A stretch of 64,000 nt of DNA from Larix kaempferi. Its lineage: Eukaryota > Streptophyta > Pinopsida > Pinales > Pinaceae. The DNA is taken from NCBI GenBank assembly GCA_027924585.1, contig BSBM01000125.1, forward strand, positions 253,001 through 317,000. The letters run 5' to 3'. Shown here piece by piece: positions 59,752 to 64,000 of this stretch (the stretch's first letter is position 1; each line of letters starts with the position of its first letter). The notes beneath the pieces are model-generated. The model did not search any database. It was not told the origin of the DNA and saw nothing but the letters and a program-made list of their open reading frames with translations. The position numbers were made by a program, and so were the translations under genes.

Positions 59752-60049
59752 ACTGTAATACACCGAAGAACGCAAAAAATTTATATTTATTAAGGACCAT
59801 ATGTTATTATTTGAATTGACATTATTGACCAAGTGAGGTCAATACATTTGTAAATGAATTATTATTTTTAAATTATTACATGGGCCCTCTCATGAAGTTG
59901 AGGGACCCTTTAGGTGCAATCGTGCATTTGCAAAATGCACGAGAATTGTGTAAATTAGAAACGCATGTGCGTTACTTAGAACTAGGCATGGGCGGACTCC
60001 GACCCTGCCATGTCAATTGAGATGTAGGATAGGATTCCAAAACGTGTGC

Positions 60050-60097
60050 GCGTTATAGTGATACATAACGTGCACACGTTATGTATCACTATAACGC
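60050..60097. repeat. perfect palindrome, 23-bp arms, 2-bp centre
   Basis: Left arm 60050-60072 (GCGTTATAGTGATACATAAC...), centre CA (60073-60074), right arm 60075-60097 is its exact reverse complement. Flanks (GTGTGC / ATGCGC) extend the symmetry imperfectly. Confidence 0.95.
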
Positions 60098-60390
60098 ATG
60101 CGCATTTTGGTTAATATAACCAAAATAAATAAATAGTCTGTGGACCGCGATATTGTTTTACCCATAAAACGATACGCTCAACAAGGGAGATTTCATCTTG
60201 CAAGGAGGATTGGAAAGGTAAGCATCCAAATCATTTCTTCATTTCATCATTAAAAATATAAATTTGTATGTTGCCCTAAACTAAAAATATTTGTAAATGA
60301 AATATCAAAACTAAAAATTATAAAATTTGTTATTTAACATATGTTAATTCCTCCGTACTATCAATCCCTTAATGAATTTTACATCCACCC

Positions 60391-61142
60391 TGTTAGACAC
60401 AATGGCTCACTGAGAGGGGGGGGGTGAATCAGTGAACCTATATTTTAAATCAAATTTTAATTTGATTTCCATAAACACCTCATAAATTACAAATATATAT
60501 ATATGTATGTATTTATTTAGACTTTCTTTTTCCCACCTAAATTTGGTCTTCATGCCCACATCATCACCATTTTATTTTGCTCCCAGCATGCCTACACTAG
60601 CTTGTAACTCATGCCTGCAAGGGCCATATTTATGCCTTTGAACATGCCTGCAGCTAGACCTTCTTCAATTGCCCACATGGGGGTCTTTGACATTCCTCCA
60701 GGATGCCCGCATCTTCCACAAGCATGCCTGCATATGCATCTTCAAGATTCCTCCATGCCACCTTGTCCACATGCCCTCATGTCCATCAACTTCATTTCTG
60801 TATGCCCCCAGATGCCATAAGGGATGCCCCCAATCTCCTTGCTAAGTTTCAACTTCAAGCTTCTTTGTTCATGTCACTTGTTATCTCTAAGTCATCTTTG
60901 TCTAGGGTATTAGGACCAACTCCAAATGACCACAGTATGGGTCATTTGGCTCATTAGGTGTGCCAATGCCCATCACCTTGTCATTTGTCTTGTCTTTTGT
61001 CTTGTCTTTTCCATGTCCTTTTCAAGTCACCTTGTTTGCTTGTCATCATGCCATTTACACATTTGTCATTAATGTTTTCATCAATGACAATCCTATTCAC
61101 AAGATAATTATGTCAGTTGCAATTGACTGGGATGCACCAACA
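60391..61142 (-). repeat. solo LTR of a SIRE-like copia element, 752 bp
   Basis: Plus-strand limits TGTTAGACACAATGG (60391) and GGATGCACCAACA (61142). The minus-strand start TGTTGGTGC is shared with the LTR at 2511-5004, as is the A-G-A-G(n)TGAAT block near the other end (G9 run at 60416-60424). No PBS or gag lies at either side, so it is a solo LTR. Flanks CACCC (60386-60390) and CCCCC (61143-61147) match at 4 of 5 positions. Confidence 0.7.
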
Positions 61143-61411
61143 CCCCCACAACCATAGATTTACAAATGATATTTCAGTCTCTTCTTTATGCTCGCATGGT
61201 CTCCACCCTTATGCCCGCAAGGACCCATAATGTATGCCTACAATGGTCATATGAAATGATATTTTTGTTTGTAATGTATGCCTGAGATGATATTTATGTT
61301 TGTAATGTATTTGTTCTTGCACAAAGTTTGTACATTTTTCATTTTTGAGAGATGTCATTATAGAACATGTATACATTTCTAATGATTTTTATTTTTATTT
61401 TTTGATTGCAG

Positions 61412-63942
61412 TGACGACCATGGATGCACACTCAAACATCCAAAGAGAAATCCAGAGGCTCAAAGAAATTCAAGCCTCGATTACTATTGTTGATGATAGA
61501 CATCTTATGCTTGCATCCAATTTGGATGCAATGATAGAGAGCTTTAGTAGGTCTAATGGTGCACTGCAATATATTACCACATTCAGAGAAAGAAAGAGGC
61601 AACAATATGAGGATGGACTTAGGTACAAATAAGTTAAGAAGTTGAAAATCTCAAAACAACATATATTTTCCCTCTTTAGAGATCCACAGACGGTTGAAAT
61701 CCCAAATGCAAACAAAAGGCACATTTCTATCGAGTGGTGTACATATCAACCATTCATAGATAACTGAATAGACCGATGGTACATGGTGTTTGATGCACCA
61801 CCACACAACAACAGGGAAATGCCTCTATATTTTATGAGAAAGACATACGCAGAATTTGTGATGGGGAGGCATGTTAACTATTTTGATATCTTGGAGTACC
61901 ATGGCGTTGGGTTGGGGATGCCTCAACAACATCCCAATGTGAGGCATATAGATCCCAATCGCCCTGTAGCTCCACCTCGAAGGCAGTTACCTAGGCCAGA
62001 TGTGCCACCTGCACATCAGTTGGTCCTAGAGACACAAGAGTCCTTCCTACTGTTGGAACAAGCGGTTGTTCGCCATAGCATGTACCTTCAAGGTACGTAC
62101 CAGGAAGGGCCACCATAGGCACCATCTATGGGTGGAGTAGAGCCATCACCTGTCGGTGGGGTAGATCCACCACCTCCTGGTGGGGTAGAGCCACCACCTT
62201 CCAGTGGTCCAGGAGAATCTAGTAGTGGCACTAGACCTACACCTCATGAGCACAGCCGACAACCCCACCCATGTACAGTATGCGACCATCATTGCTTTGG
62301 TCCTTTTTAAACAGATGATACCTTTACTAGGTATTTCACACAAGTAAGTAAGTGGTTAACAATTTACTGTCATTTGTAAATTATTTTTCCTTACTATACA
62401 CATATATATAGATTGCTAATATTTTTAATGATTTAGCTGCTACAAGAAGGGCACGAGGTTGAATACCTTTGCACTAATGATGCAGATCATAGTTCATAGG
62501 CTCATGCACCGGCACCATCCGATGTAAATGATGTTGTCATACTTTCAATGACAACAAATCACAATGAGGTAACTATTTCAACATGACATTATTTTAATAC
62601 ATGAGTAGATCCAGTTAACAATTTAGTGTTATTTGTAAATTATTTTTTAATGATTTTAAAACTTGTAGTTGCTACCAGAAGGGCATGAGGGGCAAGAGGC
62701 TCATGCAGCAGCACCGCCCGATGTAGATGATGTTGTCATACTTTCAGCGACAACATATCACGTCGAGGTAACTATTTCAACATGACATTATTTTAATACA
62801 TGAGTAAATCCAGTTAACAATTTAGTTTCATTTGTAAATTATTTTTCTTTATTATACACATATATAGGTTGCTAATATTTTTAATGATTTTAAAACTTGT
62901 AGTTGCTACCAGAAGGGCATGAGGGGAAAGAGGCTCATGCAGCAGCACCGCCCGATGTAGATGATGTTGTCATACTTTCAGCGACAACATCTCACGCCGA
63001 GGTAACTATTTCAACATGACATTATTTTAATACATGAGTAAATCCAGTTAACAATTTAGTGTCATTTGTAAATTATTTTTCCTTACTATACACATATATA
63101 GATTGCTAATATTTTTAATGATTTTAAAACTTCCAGTTGTTACCAGAAGGGCATGAGGGGCAAGAGGCTCATGCAGCAAAACCGTCTGAGTTATAAGATG
63201 TTGTCATACCTTTAGCAACAACATCTCAAGCTGAGGTAACTATTTCAACATGACATTATTTTAATACATGTTAGTTTGTAATCACATGTTACTTAATTAA
63301 TGCTACATGATCTAATATTTACAATTTTCTAAATTGTAGTTTGTAGATCCCCCTCAAAGGGAAATGATTTCATCTAGTGAGCTCCGACCTGGTGGGAATA
63401 CAAGAGATAGCGTGCCCATGGAGACACAACGGGTGGCAGACAGTTTCTTAGAATTGATTGAAGTATATATCACATCGTTATGTATTTCATCATTGTCAGT
63501 TTGTTAATACATGTTATTTCATTGACCAATGCATTTCTAACTATGTCAGTATTGGTCATTGTAGCCACCAGCCTCTATACTTCATAGACTGTTAACAATT
63601 GGATCTCCTCGTATTCCAAATGTGCAAAAGGTACAAGTGTATAAGAGAGGCTCCACTCCTAGAAAGGGTGTGGATGTCCTCTATAGTAGACACACGAGAG
63701 ATCCATCTACCCCTCACCTAACAAGAGTCATTGATGCTGCAGTTAGTGCCGAATCTACAATAGGCACAAGTCATACAGAGGTAACTATTTCAAAAATCAC
63801 AATGCATAGTATTTAACCATGTTACTATATTGTTTATTCATGCATGTCTAACTATTTCCTCATTTGGTGATTGTAGCCATTAGCGGCAGAAGTTCCCGGC
63901 CCCTCTGCTCAATCCATGGTTCTAACCGAGTCTCCTCTTGTG
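61412..63942 (+). pseudogene. multi-exon pseudogene with amplified exon
   Basis: Exon candidates with consistent splice sites and phase: 61412-61622 (ATG 61420; 67 codons, coiled-coil-like EIQRLKEIQASITIVDDRH), 61680-62343 (DRWYMVFDAPPHNNREMPLYFMRKTYAEFV, then Pro-rich GGVEPPP repeats), 62437-62568, 62669-62767, 62903-63001, 63137-63235, 63340-63462, 63565-63780, 63877-63942. All junctions after exon 2 are phase 0. Five in-frame stops break it: TGA 61765, TAG 62116, TAA 62308, TAG 62497, TAA 63194. I do not recognise the protein; TE-derived origin is possible. The first exon follows a good acceptor (TTTTTGATTGCAG), so upstream exons may once have existed. The 3' end lies beyond the window. 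Confidence 0.55.
62437..63235 (+). repeat. tandemly amplified exon-intron unit (four copies, about 234 bp)
   Basis: Exon copies at 62437-62568 (132 bp), 62669-62767, 62903-63001 and 63137-63235 (99 bp each), each followed by GTAACTATTTCAACATGACATT and preceded by a ...TAG/CAG acceptor. Start-to-start spacing 232, 234 and 234 bp. Each 99-bp exon encodes 33 residues of the type LLPEGHEGQEAHAAAPPDVD... Confidence 0.85.
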
Positions 63943-64000
63943 GTGAGATGTTCATCAATGACCAAGATTCAATTTAACCAAACATGTTGATCAATGTTGA

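Noticed and set aside
60703-61157. Plus-strand open frames rich in MPA and HAS peptides
   Set aside because: They fall inside the solo LTR, where repeated ATGCC(T/C) motifs keep frames open by chance.

Overview
The window reads as intergenic DNA of a large, retrotransposon-rich seed-plant genome, most likely a gymnosperm. I see no intact single-copy host gene, rRNA, tRNA, CRISPR array or bacterial signature. Almost everything that can be identified is an LTR retrotransposon (Ty1/copia or Ty3/gypsy), a non-autonomous derivative of one, a MITE or a tandem repeat, with many elements nested inside one another. Assignment to gymnosperms is an inference from the old, deeply nested elements, the copia/gypsy lineages and the lack of genes. 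It is not proven by a marker.

The first 40 kb can be rebuilt as a nest. The base is a decayed minus-strand chromovirus-like gypsy element: integrase end at 12440-12680, then RNase H, RT, protease, gag and PBS at 35923-39842. A plus-strand Tat-like gypsy copy (5005-12439) sits in its integrase region. That copy was itself invaded by a SIRE-like copia element (1-5004, minus), by a hAT-type MITE (6762-7057, perfect 8-bp TSD) and by a repeat-filled non-autonomous LTR element (7421-10806, perfect 5-bp TSD). The chromovirus relic also received a copia-derived gag-protease element that is now a tandem array LTR-body-LTR-body-LTR (12686-35917, perfect TSD CAATC). One body of that array was then interrupted by a full-length 15.4-kb Tat-like gypsy element (13937-29379) with two 902-bp LTRs.

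The 15.4-kb element has gag, protease, RT, RNase H and integrase, then a second RNase H domain after integrase. On the opposite strand there is a plant mobile domain (PMD) reading frame. It is dead: stops, frameshifts and a YLDN RT motif. The copia array has gag and protease but no integrase or RT, and instead an acidic, repeat-built C-terminal tail.

From 40 to 57 kb: the 3' part of another plus-strand LTR element with an LTR starting at 41881 (tandem repeats and a 55-bp-arm hairpin nearby), unidentified decayed minus-strand reading frames, a 2.2-kb degenerate array of about 55-bp units that each carry a small palindrome (51.2-53.4 kb), and a minus-strand Tat-like pol relic (54.9-56.2 kb). 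From 57 to 64 kb: a GC-richer minus-strand acidic reading frame with 42-bp repeats (57.0-58.0 kb), a perfect 23-bp-arm palindrome (60.05 kb), a solo copia LTR (60391-61142), and a multi-exon plus-strand pseudogene (61.4 kb to the window end) in which one phase-symmetric exon-intron unit has been amplified four times.
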